From Rubripirellula sp. (lineage in GTDB: Bacteria > Planctomycetota > Planctomycetia > Pirellulales > Pirellulaceae), in NCBI GenBank assembly GCA_012270065.1, contig JAAXJB010000112.1, positions 24,504 through 88,503 of the forward strand: a stretch of DNA of 64,000 nucleotides. The letters are read 5' to 3'. How positions within the stretch are numbered: position 1 is the stretch's first letter; every line of letters begins with the position of its first letter. Made by a program: the position numbers and the translations under genes. The notes under the pieces are model-generated. The model was given only the letters and a program-made list of their open reading frames with translations, was not told where the DNA came from and made no database searches. Below are positions 8,506-17,081 of the stretch, piece after piece.

Positions 8506-11500
8506 ATGCCAAGACGCCGCCGTCCTAACCGCACCCAACAAACGCGACTGCGCCACGGTCGCGGACGGATTCAGAGGAGCCCCGTTCGTCACCGAACACT
8601 TCGCACTGAACGTCTTGAAGACCGGAATCTGCTGGCAGTAACTTTCGAGTTCAATTTCCTCGGGGGAACCTCTGTCGGCTTCAATGATCCAATCATGGGT
8701 GGCGCTTATCAGGCAGCTCTGGAAGCGGCCGCCACCCGCCTGGGAAATGACATTCTTCATGACGCCACCATTGAAGTCGACGTAAGTTCCAACACGTTCA
8801 ATGGCACTACCCTGGGCACGTCCACTTCCAATGTCGGTCCTTTTGTTCCGGAAGGAGGATTTGTGCATCGCGTGGTTCCATCCAAGATCCTCGGTGAAGG
8901 CGATCTCAATGGATCTGAAACCGATGCAATCATGACCATTTATTTCTTCAGTGGAAGCGACCCGTACACTTACATTCTTGATCCAGCTGAATCAGACGAA
9001 CCGGGCGAGATCGATTTTCAAGCCGTCATGTATCACGAGTTGGTACACATGCTTGGCTTTACGAGCAACACCCACAGCAACGGTCGCGACGACTCCGGAA
9101 ACGGAATCACCACGCCGGGCACGTGGGCTCCCTACGACCGGTTCCTGTCCGATCTCAACGGAAATCGTTTCATCAACGCAGACACCAGTTCTCCGTTCGT
9201 CTATCTGATGGACTTCACTCAATGGAACGCCCATAGCACGGGAGGTGCGGGCCCCAACGCCGGGCTGTTCTTTGATGGCCCCACCGCGAAAGCCGTTTAT
9301 GGCAACCGTGTCCCACTTTATTCGCCGGCAACGTTCTCACTTTCCTCAAGCGTTTCCCATCTCGACTGCGAAAATTACCCCAACGGCAATTATGTCTTCT
9401 CTCCACGCACGCACCCCATGTGTCATGTGGCGGTTACCGGTGCCTCGCCTCAGGGCTTGACCCTCGTGGAAAAAGCGATCCTTGCTGATACGGGCATGAT
9501 GCTCAGAGAAGACGTCCCCCCAACCATCACCGCGCCACGGAATATCACGGTGGAGGCCAATACCACCGGCGGTTTCACGGGGACCAACCAGGACATTCTC
9601 GACTTTCTAGCCGAAGCAACCGCGGAAGATGTTTTTGATCCCAATCCTGTGATCGAGAACGACAAACCGGAAACTCTGTCGCTGGGCGCCAACAGCATCG
9701 GCTTCACTGCCACCGATCTGTCCGGCAATACTGCAAGCACCACCGCGTTGATCACCGTCAGCGACACCACGGCTCCATCTTTCAGCCTGTCACCTACCTT
9801 GACAATTCATGCCAACACGCCGATGGGTGCTGACCTGCAGCACCCGGACCTTCTCGAATTGATTCTCCAGAATGCCAGCGACGTGGCTGATGACACGCTG
9901 TCGGTCACAGCGGACACCGAACTGTTTCCCATTGGTGACAGCGTTGTCACGTTCACCGTCACCGACGATTCGGGCAATTCATCACAAGCATCCACCACCC
10001 TGACGGTAACAGACGAGAGTCTGGTGGTCACAACCCTCGAAGACGAACTTGACGCTGATCCGGAAAACAATCCGACAGACCTGAGCCTGCGGGAAGCCAT
10101 TGAACTTGCCAACCAGAATCCGGATTTCACCCTGATTCAAATTGACTCCAGCCTCAACGGCACCATCGCCATGAATGAACTGCTGGGTTCATTGTCCATC
10201 ACCGCCTCTTCCGGGCTTTACGGTTTGGGTGCAACGGCAACGATCCTCGATGCCCAAGGACATTCCCGTGTGCTGGATATCAGTGGCAGCCAGACCTCAG
10301 TCTTCCTGGATGGTTTGACGATCAGTGGCGGCGAGACCGAAGCCGGCGGCGAAGGAGGCGCGGGAATTCGATTCAACAGCCCCAACAAGCTTTCGATCCA
10401 TGCATCACACATCATCGACAATACGACCTCGGGAGACGGAGCAACCGGGGCAGGTATTCAAATGCAACAGGGTGACTTGTGGATCACTGATTCGTGGATC
10501 AACTCCAACCTGACGGCAGGGGCCACAGCGGGAGGCGGTGGCATCTGGTCACAAGCGTCCGTTGCAATCCGATCAAGTACAGTTTCCGGAAATTCAACAG
10601 AGGGCACCGACGCTCGCGGTGCGGGCATCCAACTGCAGGGTGGCAGGCTAGAAATGGTCAATGCGACTGTCTCCGGCAACGACACGCTGGATGCGGACGG
10701 TGCCGGCATTCATGGTGCCGGAACCGACATTGCCATCAAGAACTCGACGATCGTCAACAACATCGCCAGCGATGTCGGAGGTGGCATTGCCATGCCTGCG
10801 GGAGGGTCAGCGATTTTGACCATCCGCAATTCGGTGATCGCCCAGAATACCGACAATGGAACTTCACCTGACTTCACGGGAACAGGCATCCTGCTTCAGT
10901 CCGATGCCGTCACCTACAGCCTGATTGGGGACAATGCAGGAACAACGCTGACAGAATCGCAGACAGCTCATCCCAGTACAGGAAACCTTGTTGGAGACGC
11001 CACTGGAGCTGGAGTGATCGACCCGCTGCTGCTGGCGCTGAGTGACCATGGCGGACCAACGCCCACTCAACCACCCGAGCCGAACAGCCCACTGATTGAT
11101 GCTGGTGCACCCGATTTTTCACCCGACGATTTCGTCCCGGCGCTGGAATACGATCAGCGTGGCGACCCATTCGCCCGTGTCCGCACACGGCTCGACATCG
11201 GAGCTGTTGAAACGCTGATCCCGCTTCTGATTGACTGGCCAACTCCAGAAGACATTGCCGTAGGGACTCCTTTGACCGCGACGCAACTCAACGCCACTGC
11301 GAACATCAGCGGCACTTTCGAATACACTCCGCCCGCCGGCACAGTTCTTGGCCTCGGTGCCAATCAGCTGTTGTCAGCAACTTTCACTCCTGACAATCAG
11401 GAGCTTTACAGTCCCACTGATACCACAGTCACAATCAATGTGACCAGCAGCACCCCCTCGTTATCGTGGAACACACCTGCCGACATCGTTTATGGCACTG

Positions 11501-13422
11501 CTCTTAACGCCACCCAACTCAATGCCACGGCCAATGTGTCAGGCGAGTTTGTATACACACCGCCTGCAGGCACCGAACTGGATGCTGGCCCAAGTCAGGT
11601 CTTACAAGTCACATTCAATCCAGACGACACAGCTTTTGAATCTGTATCGACAAGTGTCACAATCAATGTTCTCAAAGCCACACCGGCAATCACATGGAAC
11701 GACCCTGCAGACATTGCAGTCGGCACGCCTCTGACTGGAATGCAACTCAACGCGACCAGCCCTGTGCCGGGCAGCTTCAACTACACACCAGATTTTGGGG
11801 CCATTCTTGAAAGCGGCAACAACCAACTGCTCACCACAAGCTTTACTCCGGACGACACCGACAATTATGAAAATAACACCGCTCAGGTAACGATCGATGT
11901 CATTGACACGCAGGACTATGGAGACGCCCCTGCGATTTATCCCGTGACGCTGGCGGACAATGGAGCAAGACATCTCATCGGATCATTGAGGCTGGGAACA
12001 GCAGTCGATGATGAAAGTGATGGACAGGCAAGTAGCGATGCATCCGCAGACGGGAACGATGATGATGGAATCCTGCAGCTTTCTGATGCAATCACTCTTG
12101 CAACCAGTGACAGTCGGTCCAGTTTCGAAATACTGGCGTCCGGCACGGGAAAACTGGACGCATGGATCGACTTCAACGGTGATGGAGACTGGACAGATCC
12201 CAATGAACAGATAGCAGTCAATTTCGATGTCACAGCTGGCAGCAACCTGCTTTCCTATGTGATTCCATCAGGCTCCACTGTTGGTCAGACCGCAGCCAGA
12301 TTCCGTCTCAGTTCCTCTGGTGGACTCGCGCCAACCGGCGCTGCAAGTGACGGAGAAGTCGAAGACTACATGATCACTCTCGTTGACGGATCGAATCCGC
12401 AGGACATCAACATCGATCTGGCCGGCAGCGAAAACAGCATATTTGTCGACGATGCGCAATTCGTTGCAGCGATTCAATCTGTTGAAATTCTGCGAATTGA
12501 CATCAACACACTCAGCACGCTGACGCTGACAGGGCGAGATAACGACCAGACACTCACTCTCAACGTTGATGACATCACTTCAATCACTGCTTCCAGCATG
12601 ACCGTCCATGGTGGAGGCGGAAGCAACCGGATCCAGCTTCTCGGCGAATCCGCCTCACTTGATCTGACTGACTCTGCGATCGCAGTGGAACGATTCCAGA
12701 CACTCGATCTGACTGGCTCCGTGAGTCAGATCATCACGCTCGATGGTGATACCATCGTGAGCATGAACCCTGACAACAAAGAAGTCACCGTGCTGATGGC
12801 CGATGGCGATCAACTCCGATTCAATGACCTCAGTGAATGGAACCTGGAACCTGCGACACTTACTGCAGACACATTCCTGCAGACGGCTTTGCACCAGACC
12901 AACAGTTCGATCATCCATGTGGATTCGGCCAGCCCATGGCAGAACTTTCTCAGACCAACCGACATCAATGGCGATAATCAGGTAACCACATTGGATGCTC
13001 TCATCGTCATCAACGAAATCGCTCGCAGAGCCTACTCGGACGAAAACACATCCGCGTTGTTTGACCCCATCACTCTGGGTAATTTTCCTGATTTGTACTT
13101 TGATCAGACGGGGGATGGTTTGATCACCACCTTCGATGCTCTGCAGGTTCTCAATCATTTGGCCCGGAACTCTGGCGAAGGAGAGTTTGCGGGAATTTCC
13201 CATGATCTTGCTGCAGCACACGCAAATGCAAATGCGGGCGCCCACGTCCACCACTCGCGAGTTTCACGACATCAAAGCCACATTCAATCACGCGTTGCTT
13301 CTTTCCAGGAAGCTCGCCAATGGGAATCAATTGAACGGGAAAAGAGGGAAGATGAAAATGCCGAGAGCGTGGACCAATTGCTAGCAGACCTCGGTTTCAT
13401 GGCACAACTCGGCATTCGCTAG
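8506..13422 (+). CDS. Giant multidomain surface protein: metalloprotease-like, HYR, beta-helix, MBG-like repeats, GEVED, dockerin
   Basis: A 1638-residue protein with a mosaic layout. Residues 1-44 are Arg-rich and end in LEDRNLLA, the planctomycete surface-protein N-terminal motif. A putative zinc protease domain follows, with HELVHMLGF at about 177-185 and a downstream SHLD / LVEKAILADTGM block. Two HYR-like Ig domains span about 338-505. A CSLREA-like entry (LSLREAIELANQ) opens a right-handed beta-helix to about 880. Three 75-residue MBG-like repeats (NATANISGTFEYTPPAG) span about 905-1130, a GEVED domain (DYGDAP to GEVEDYMITL) 1138-1296, and a dockerin-like pair of EF-type loops (DINGDNQVTTLDAL, DQTGDGLITTFDAL) about 1484-1560. 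The protein is probably exported and calcium-binding. Substrate and partner are unknown. Confidence 0.85.
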   Translation: MPRRRRPNRTQQTRLRHGRGRIQRSPVRHRTLRTERLEDRNLLAVTFEFNFLGGTSVGFNDPIMGGAYQAALEAAATRLGNDILHDATIEVDVSSNTFNGTTLGTSTSNVGPFVPEGGFVHRVVPSKILGEGDLNGSETDAIMTIYFFSGSDPYTYILDPAESDEPGEIDFQAVMYHELVHMLGFTSNTHSNGRDDSGNGITTPGTWAPYDRFLSDLNGNRFINADTSSPFVYLMDFTQWNAHSTGGAGPNAGLFFDGPTAKAVYGNRVPLYSPATFSLSSSVSHLDCENYPNGNYVFSPRTHPMCHVAVTGASPQGLTLVEKAILADTGMMLREDVPPTITAPRNITVEANTTGGFTGTNQDILDFLAEATAEDVFDPNPVIENDKPETLSLGANSIGFTATDLSGNTASTTALITVSDTTAPSFSLSPTLTIHANTPMGADLQHPDLLELILQNASDVADDTLSVTADTELFPIGDSVVTFTVTDDSGNSSQASTTLTVTDESLVVTTLEDELDADPENNPTDLSLREAIELANQNPDFTLIQIDSSLNGTIAMNELLGSLSITASSGLYGLGATATILDAQGHSRVLDISGSQTSVFLDGLTISGGETEAGGEGGAGIRFNSPNKLSIHASHIIDNTTSGDGATGAGIQMQQGDLWITDSWINSNLTAGATAGGGGIWSQASVAIRSSTVSGNSTEGTDARGAGIQLQGGRLEMVNATVSGNDTLDADGAGIHGAGTDIAIKNSTIVNNIASDVGGGIAMPAGGSAILTIRNSVIAQNTDNGTSPDFTGTGILLQSDAVTYSLIGDNAGTTLTESQTAHPSTGNLVGDATGAGVIDPLLLALSDHGGPTPTQPPEPNSPLIDAGAPDFSPDDFVPALEYDQRGDPFARVRTRLDIGAVETLIPLLIDWPTPEDIAVGTPLTATQLNATANISGTFEYTPPAGTVLGLGANQLLSATFTPDNQELYSPTDTTVTINVTSSTPSLSWNTPADIVYGTALNATQLNATANVSGEFVYTPPAGTELDAGPSQVLQVTFNPDDTAFESVSTSVTINVLKATPAITWNDPADIAVGTPLTGMQLNATSPVPGSFNYTPDFGAILESGNNQLLTTSFTPDDTDNYENNTAQVTIDVIDTQDYGDAPAIYPVTLADNGARHLIGSLRLGTAVDDESDGQASSDASADGNDDDGILQLSDAITLATSDSRSSFEILASGTGKLDAWIDFNGDGDWTDPNEQIAVNFDVTAGSNLLSYVIPSGSTVGQTAARFRLSSSGGLAPTGAASDGEVEDYMITLVDGSNPQDINIDLAGSENSIFVDDAQFVAAIQSVEILRIDINTLSTLTLTGRDNDQTLTLNVDDITSITASSMTVHGGGGSNRIQLLGESASLDLTDSAIAVERFQTLDLTGSVSQIITLDGDTIVSMNPDNKEVTVLMADGDQLRFNDLSEWNLEPATLTADTFLQTALHQTNSSIIHVDSASPWQNFLRPTDINGDNQVTTLDALIVINEIARRAYSDENTSALFDPITLGNFPDLYFDQTGDGLITTFDALQVLNHLARNSGEGEFAGISHDLAAAHANANAGAHVHHSRVSRHQSHIQSRVASFQEARQWESIEREKREDENAESVDQLLADLGFMAQLGIR

Positions 13423-13614
13423 CCAGGATCGCCTGTCAAAGCGTCGCCTCTGGAAAGACCAATCCCTCTGCCGGCCCTAGTCGGGATTGCGTCAGCGGCG
13501 GTATTTGGGGTATTTGCAAAGATAACACGGGCAGTCTCTGTCCGTGGCATTGAGCCATGCTGTGTCCGAGGACGGGCGCGGCTCATCAGGCCCGATTTAC
13601 CAGGCTCACGGAAG

Positions 13615-15546
13615 ATGCCCCCAAGAACCAGTCGTTTTCTATCCACCCTTGCCTTCCTGTTCCTGCTGACAATCACCACCGGTGAATGCCAGTCGGTCGA
13701 GGGCGATGCGGCCAAACTCGACGAGTTGACATCCAATCAGGACTGGGATGGATCGATTGAGTTTGCGCGGAAAATCACATCCGATCCTGATCAAAATGAG
13801 GATCTGACTTATGCCTTGGCGCGTCTGGCTCGTGGCTTGCAAAACGCAGGAAAGGTGAAGATAGCGGCTGAGTTTTATCAACTTGCTGTCGATTCATCGC
13901 AACTTCCAACGGCCTCCAACTTGACTGCCAGTGACAGGACACTGATTCATCTGGCTGCCAGTGAGGTGATGGTGCAGAGTCAGAACATTCCAGCGGCTAT
14001 CGCCTTGCTTGCACCTCTGCTTGATGGAGCATCAGATCCTGTCTCGGCGGCCCATGAAACCGAAACGGTCGATACCGGCGAAGCAAACCCCACGATCAGC
14101 GTTGATCCTTCCATCAGCGAACAACAGAAAAAAATTGCGGTGTGGGTTCTTCTCCGCGCGGGTTCGGCTTCACTGTCCCGCGGGGCAGCGTTGGACGCAA
14201 GCACCGCCTATTCGCTCGCACTGCGTCATGCTGACCAACAACAACGGCCACTGGCCCTTCTGGGCGATGCGTGGGCCACAGCGGTGCGAGACGAAAAGTC
14301 AGCTGCTGCGGTCAGCAAACTGTCCGACTTTGTTGATCAGTACCCGGATCACAAAGACGCACCGAACGCAGCTCGTGGATGTGCACAATGCCTGAAAAGA
14401 ATGGGACGCGAGGCTGATTCGACGGCCATGCTGTCAGATCTGCTGCACCGTTGGCCAAACTCAGAAGCTGCATTGGAAGTGATCCGCATCCACGGCGACC
14501 TTTCTCCAACCCTGATCCCCAGTGCAGTCCAATTCTGGGTCATCACGAAAGCGAAAGCAAACGATCTCAAATCGTTTGATACCCGCATTACCAGGATGGG
14601 ATTGCTGATCGCAGCTGACAAGTCCGAACTGGTTGCCTGGGCCAACCTTGCTTCGCACTTGGCGATCATTGACACCACTGGCCAAACAACTTCGGATGTA
14701 CTTAAACAGCTCGAGACCGCGAAGCTGACGTCGGATGCTGAACAACTGGCAGTGCAATTCATTTCGCCAACAGCGGAAAGGCCAGTGACCACCGCTGCAC
14801 GAGAAGCAGCATGCCGATGGGCAGGACGAACATCCCGCTGGTCGATGCTCGCAGTAGCGTCAGAGGGCGAAGATCTTTCTTCCGACGATCCCACCCGCAC
14901 TCTGTCGGTGGAACGGCTGTTTGCTGAAGCGCTGACTCAAACGGGTCAAACGAAGCTGGCTCACGCCTGGTGGGTTCATCTGGCAGATGTCCGTGCGACG
15001 GGTGATTTCCGCATTCTGATTCGATGTGCCGAGACAGAAACCTCACATGGCAATGATTCCAGACTTGCTGAGGAACGAATTGCCGCTGCCCGCGTTGCAG
15101 CGGGTGACAACGCGACCAGCATCAATCTGGTCAAGATGCTTGAAGCGGAACTCGCAATTCGAAAATCAAATTTCGACGATGCTCGCGGAATCCTGGAACT
15201 CGTGATCCGATCAACCGAACCGGTGCCTGAACTTCGAGGCAGGGCACAATGGCTAATCGGTGAAACGTGGTACATGCAACGTCAATACAAAAATGCAATC
15301 GATGCTTACCGCAAGGTGGAGGCCATCGACAAGCGTGGCACCTGGACGGCGGCGGCCTTTCTGCAGGCAGGCAAAGCGTTTGAGCAACTGGGTGGAATCA
15401 AAGAAGCCACCCTGTGCTATGTGACCTTACTGAACCGGTTTCCCGAAACTCAATACGCCGCACCAGCACAAAATCGTCTTGCGGCTTTATCGAATAACGA
15501 ATCACGTTCATCCTTTCCCTCCTCTCCACCAACAATCCGACGATGA
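13615..15546 (+). CDS. Exported TPR-repeat protein of the TolQR-like operon
   Basis: A 643-residue periplasmic protein with a signal peptide (LAFLFLLTITTGECQ) and a long series of helical repeats of TPR/Sel1 character (LTYALARLARGLQNAGKVKIAAEFYQLAV, AIDAYRKVEAIDK, AGKAFEQLGGIKEATLCYVTLLNRFP). The last repeats resemble the YbgF/CpoB-type TPR block, a protein that works with Tol-Pal in proteobacteria; this resemblance is only at fold level. Its TGA overlaps the ATG of the ExbB/TolQ gene by 4 bases, so it is the first gene of that operon. It probably acts as a periplasmic scaffold for the energised complex encoded downstream. Confidence 0.82.
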   Translation: MPPRTSRFLSTLAFLFLLTITTGECQSVEGDAAKLDELTSNQDWDGSIEFARKITSDPDQNEDLTYALARLARGLQNAGKVKIAAEFYQLAVDSSQLPTASNLTASDRTLIHLAASEVMVQSQNIPAAIALLAPLLDGASDPVSAAHETETVDTGEANPTISVDPSISEQQKKIAVWVLLRAGSASLSRGAALDASTAYSLALRHADQQQRPLALLGDAWATAVRDEKSAAAVSKLSDFVDQYPDHKDAPNAARGCAQCLKRMGREADSTAMLSDLLHRWPNSEAALEVIRIHGDLSPTLIPSAVQFWVITKAKANDLKSFDTRITRMGLLIAADKSELVAWANLASHLAIIDTTGQTTSDVLKQLETAKLTSDAEQLAVQFISPTAERPVTTAAREAACRWAGRTSRWSMLAVASEGEDLSSDDPTRTLSVERLFAEALTQTGQTKLAHAWWVHLADVRATGDFRILIRCAETETSHGNDSRLAEERIAAARVAAGDNATSINLVKMLEAELAIRKSNFDDARGILELVIRSTEPVPELRGRAQWLIGETWYMQRQYKNAIDAYRKVEAIDKRGTWTAAAFLQAGKAFEQLGGIKEATLCYVTLLNRFPETQYAAPAQNRLAALSNNESRSSFPSSPPTIRR

Positions 15547-16562
15547 AACAACAGCTTCGGAAACCAACGCACAATCGTCTTCTGCCCGTCCGCGCGAAGT
15601 CACGCCGACATGCCTGGCAATTGATGTCACGCGTCATCCCTCTGGTCGTGCTATCGATCGCATCTTGCTGGTGGATGCTTGCAATGAGCCCGGCAATGGG
15701 ACAATTCCCCAGTCCGCCCAGCACAACGCCAGCACCTTTTCAGCCGGTCAATCAGAATTTCAATGCGTCGGGCACACCGACGATTCCATCAACGGCAATT
15801 CCATCAACAGACTTTCAACCGTCGGCTGCCGCACAGAATTCGGATCAACAGACCACCGCCGATGCAGCGGGCACTGAATCCGGATGGAAATTACCCGCAT
15901 TCCTGGAAAAGATCAGTGAAGGTGGCTGGTTAATGCTGCCGTTGGCGGCCTGTTGTCTGATCGTCTTCTCGCTTTCAGTCGAGAGGATGATCGCGCTTCG
16001 CCGTCGTCGCGTGATTCCTCGCCCATTCGTCCGTCGCTTCACAGAATGTGTCGAGGACGGGCAACTGAGCTACGAAGAAGCAACGGAACTCTGTGAAGAA
16101 TATGATTGTCCTGTCGCTGAGGTTTTCAGAGCGGCAGTCCGACGCTGGGGACGTCCCATGTTTGAGGTGGAACAGGCAGTGATGGATGCCGGCGACCGGG
16201 TTGCTGACGGACTACGCCGTTTTCTGCGTGTCTTTCACGCAATCAGCAATGTCGCACCGTTGATCGGTCTTCTTGGCACGGTACTCGGAATGATCGACTC
16301 TTTTGAAACCATCAGCACGCAAGCTTCTCTCGGACAACCCGAATCACTTGCTTCCGGTATCAGTGTCGCACTGCTGACCACCGCTGGTGGATTGACCGTC
16401 GCGATACCGGCGTACCTGGCCTACATGTACTTCAGCAGTAAATCCGACAGTTACCTCAATGAGATCGACAAACTGTGCCAAAGGGTCGTCGACTGCATTT
16501 CGGCTGAGGGTCTTGAAAACGCTGGTGAGAAAAGTAGCAACCGCAAACGACGTGCTGCGTGA
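15543..16562 (+). CDS. MotA/TolQ/ExbB proton channel family protein
   Basis: Inner-membrane proton channel subunit of 339 residues. It starts with an extra signal-like segment and a Pro/Gln/Thr-rich linker (to about residue 110), a layout common in planctomycetes and myxobacteria and longer than E. coli TolQ (230). The channel domain then has a membrane segment (GGWLMLPLAACCLIVFSLSVERM) and the diagnostic cytoplasmic loop and last two helices (ISNVAPLIGLLGTVLGMIDSF, GISVALLTTAGGLTVAIPAYLAYMYF). ATGA overlap with the TPR gene. With the ExbD/TolR protein it should harvest the proton motive force for an envelope task. Confidence 0.93.
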   Translation: MKQQLRKPTHNRLLPVRAKSRRHAWQLMSRVIPLVVLSIASCWWMLAMSPAMGQFPSPPSTTPAPFQPVNQNFNASGTPTIPSTAIPSTDFQPSAAAQNSDQQTTADAAGTESGWKLPAFLEKISEGGWLMLPLAACCLIVFSLSVERMIALRRRRVIPRPFVRRFTECVEDGQLSYEEATELCEEYDCPVAEVFRAAVRRWGRPMFEVEQAVMDAGDRVADGLRRFLRVFHAISNVAPLIGLLGTVLGMIDSFETISTQASLGQPESLASGISVALLTTAGGLTVAIPAYLAYMYFSSKSDSYLNEIDKLCQRVVDCISAEGLENAGEKSSNRKRRAA

Positions 16563-16667
16563 TGCCGTCATTTTGTTCCAAGCCGACCTGAAAGCCCCCA
16601 CAAAGAAAAACAACTGGAGCAGATTCGCTGCTCCTCCAACCATAATCTCTTATCCGGTGATGAGCTG

Positions 16668-17081
16668 ATGACGAACAGTCGAAGCAAGACAGAAGAAGCA
16701 ACGATCAACCTGACACCCATGATCGATGTCGTGTTTCTGCTGGTGATCTTTTTTCTGGTTGGAAGTGAGTTCAGTGAGGCCGAGAGCAAAATACCAGTGA
16801 ACGTTCCGACAGCTGGACAGATGCAGGCGATCACGCGAGGGCCGGATGAGCTGATCGTTGAAATCGCAGTTGATGACAGTGTTTCCCTGAACGGTGAAAC
16901 GATGGAACTTGATCCGCTGCGTACCAAACTGAACCAATATCACACCAGTTACCCTGACGTGAAAGTAATCGTCCGTGGAGAAGCCACCGGTTCACTGCAA
17001 AGAACTGTCGAAGTCCTCCAAACGGTTCGTCGCAGTGGCATCCAGAACATCGGAATCTCAACCAAGAGGATGATTCGTTGA
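16668..17081 (+). CDS. ExbD/TolR family transport protein
   Basis: A 137-residue single-pass protein. The N-terminus carries the family hallmark INLTPMIDVVFLLVIFFLVG, with the membrane-embedded Asp that couples proton flow. The periplasmic C-terminal domain ends VLQTVRRSGIQNIGISTKR, the usual ExbD/TolR fold. It follows the TolQ-like gene after 105 bases that contain no gene I can support, and its stop overlaps the TTG start of the next gene (TTGA). It functions with the preceding channel protein. Confidence 0.93.
   Translation: MTNSRSKTEEATINLTPMIDVVFLLVIFFLVGSEFSEAESKIPVNVPTAGQMQAITRGPDELIVEIAVDDSVSLNGETMELDPLRTKLNQYHTSYPDVKVIVRGEATGSLQRTVEVLQTVRRSGIQNIGISTKRMIR

Noticed and set aside
12655-13254. 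199-codon minus ORF inside the giant protein gene
   Set aside because: Mirror frame of the dockerin-like region; no own motif.
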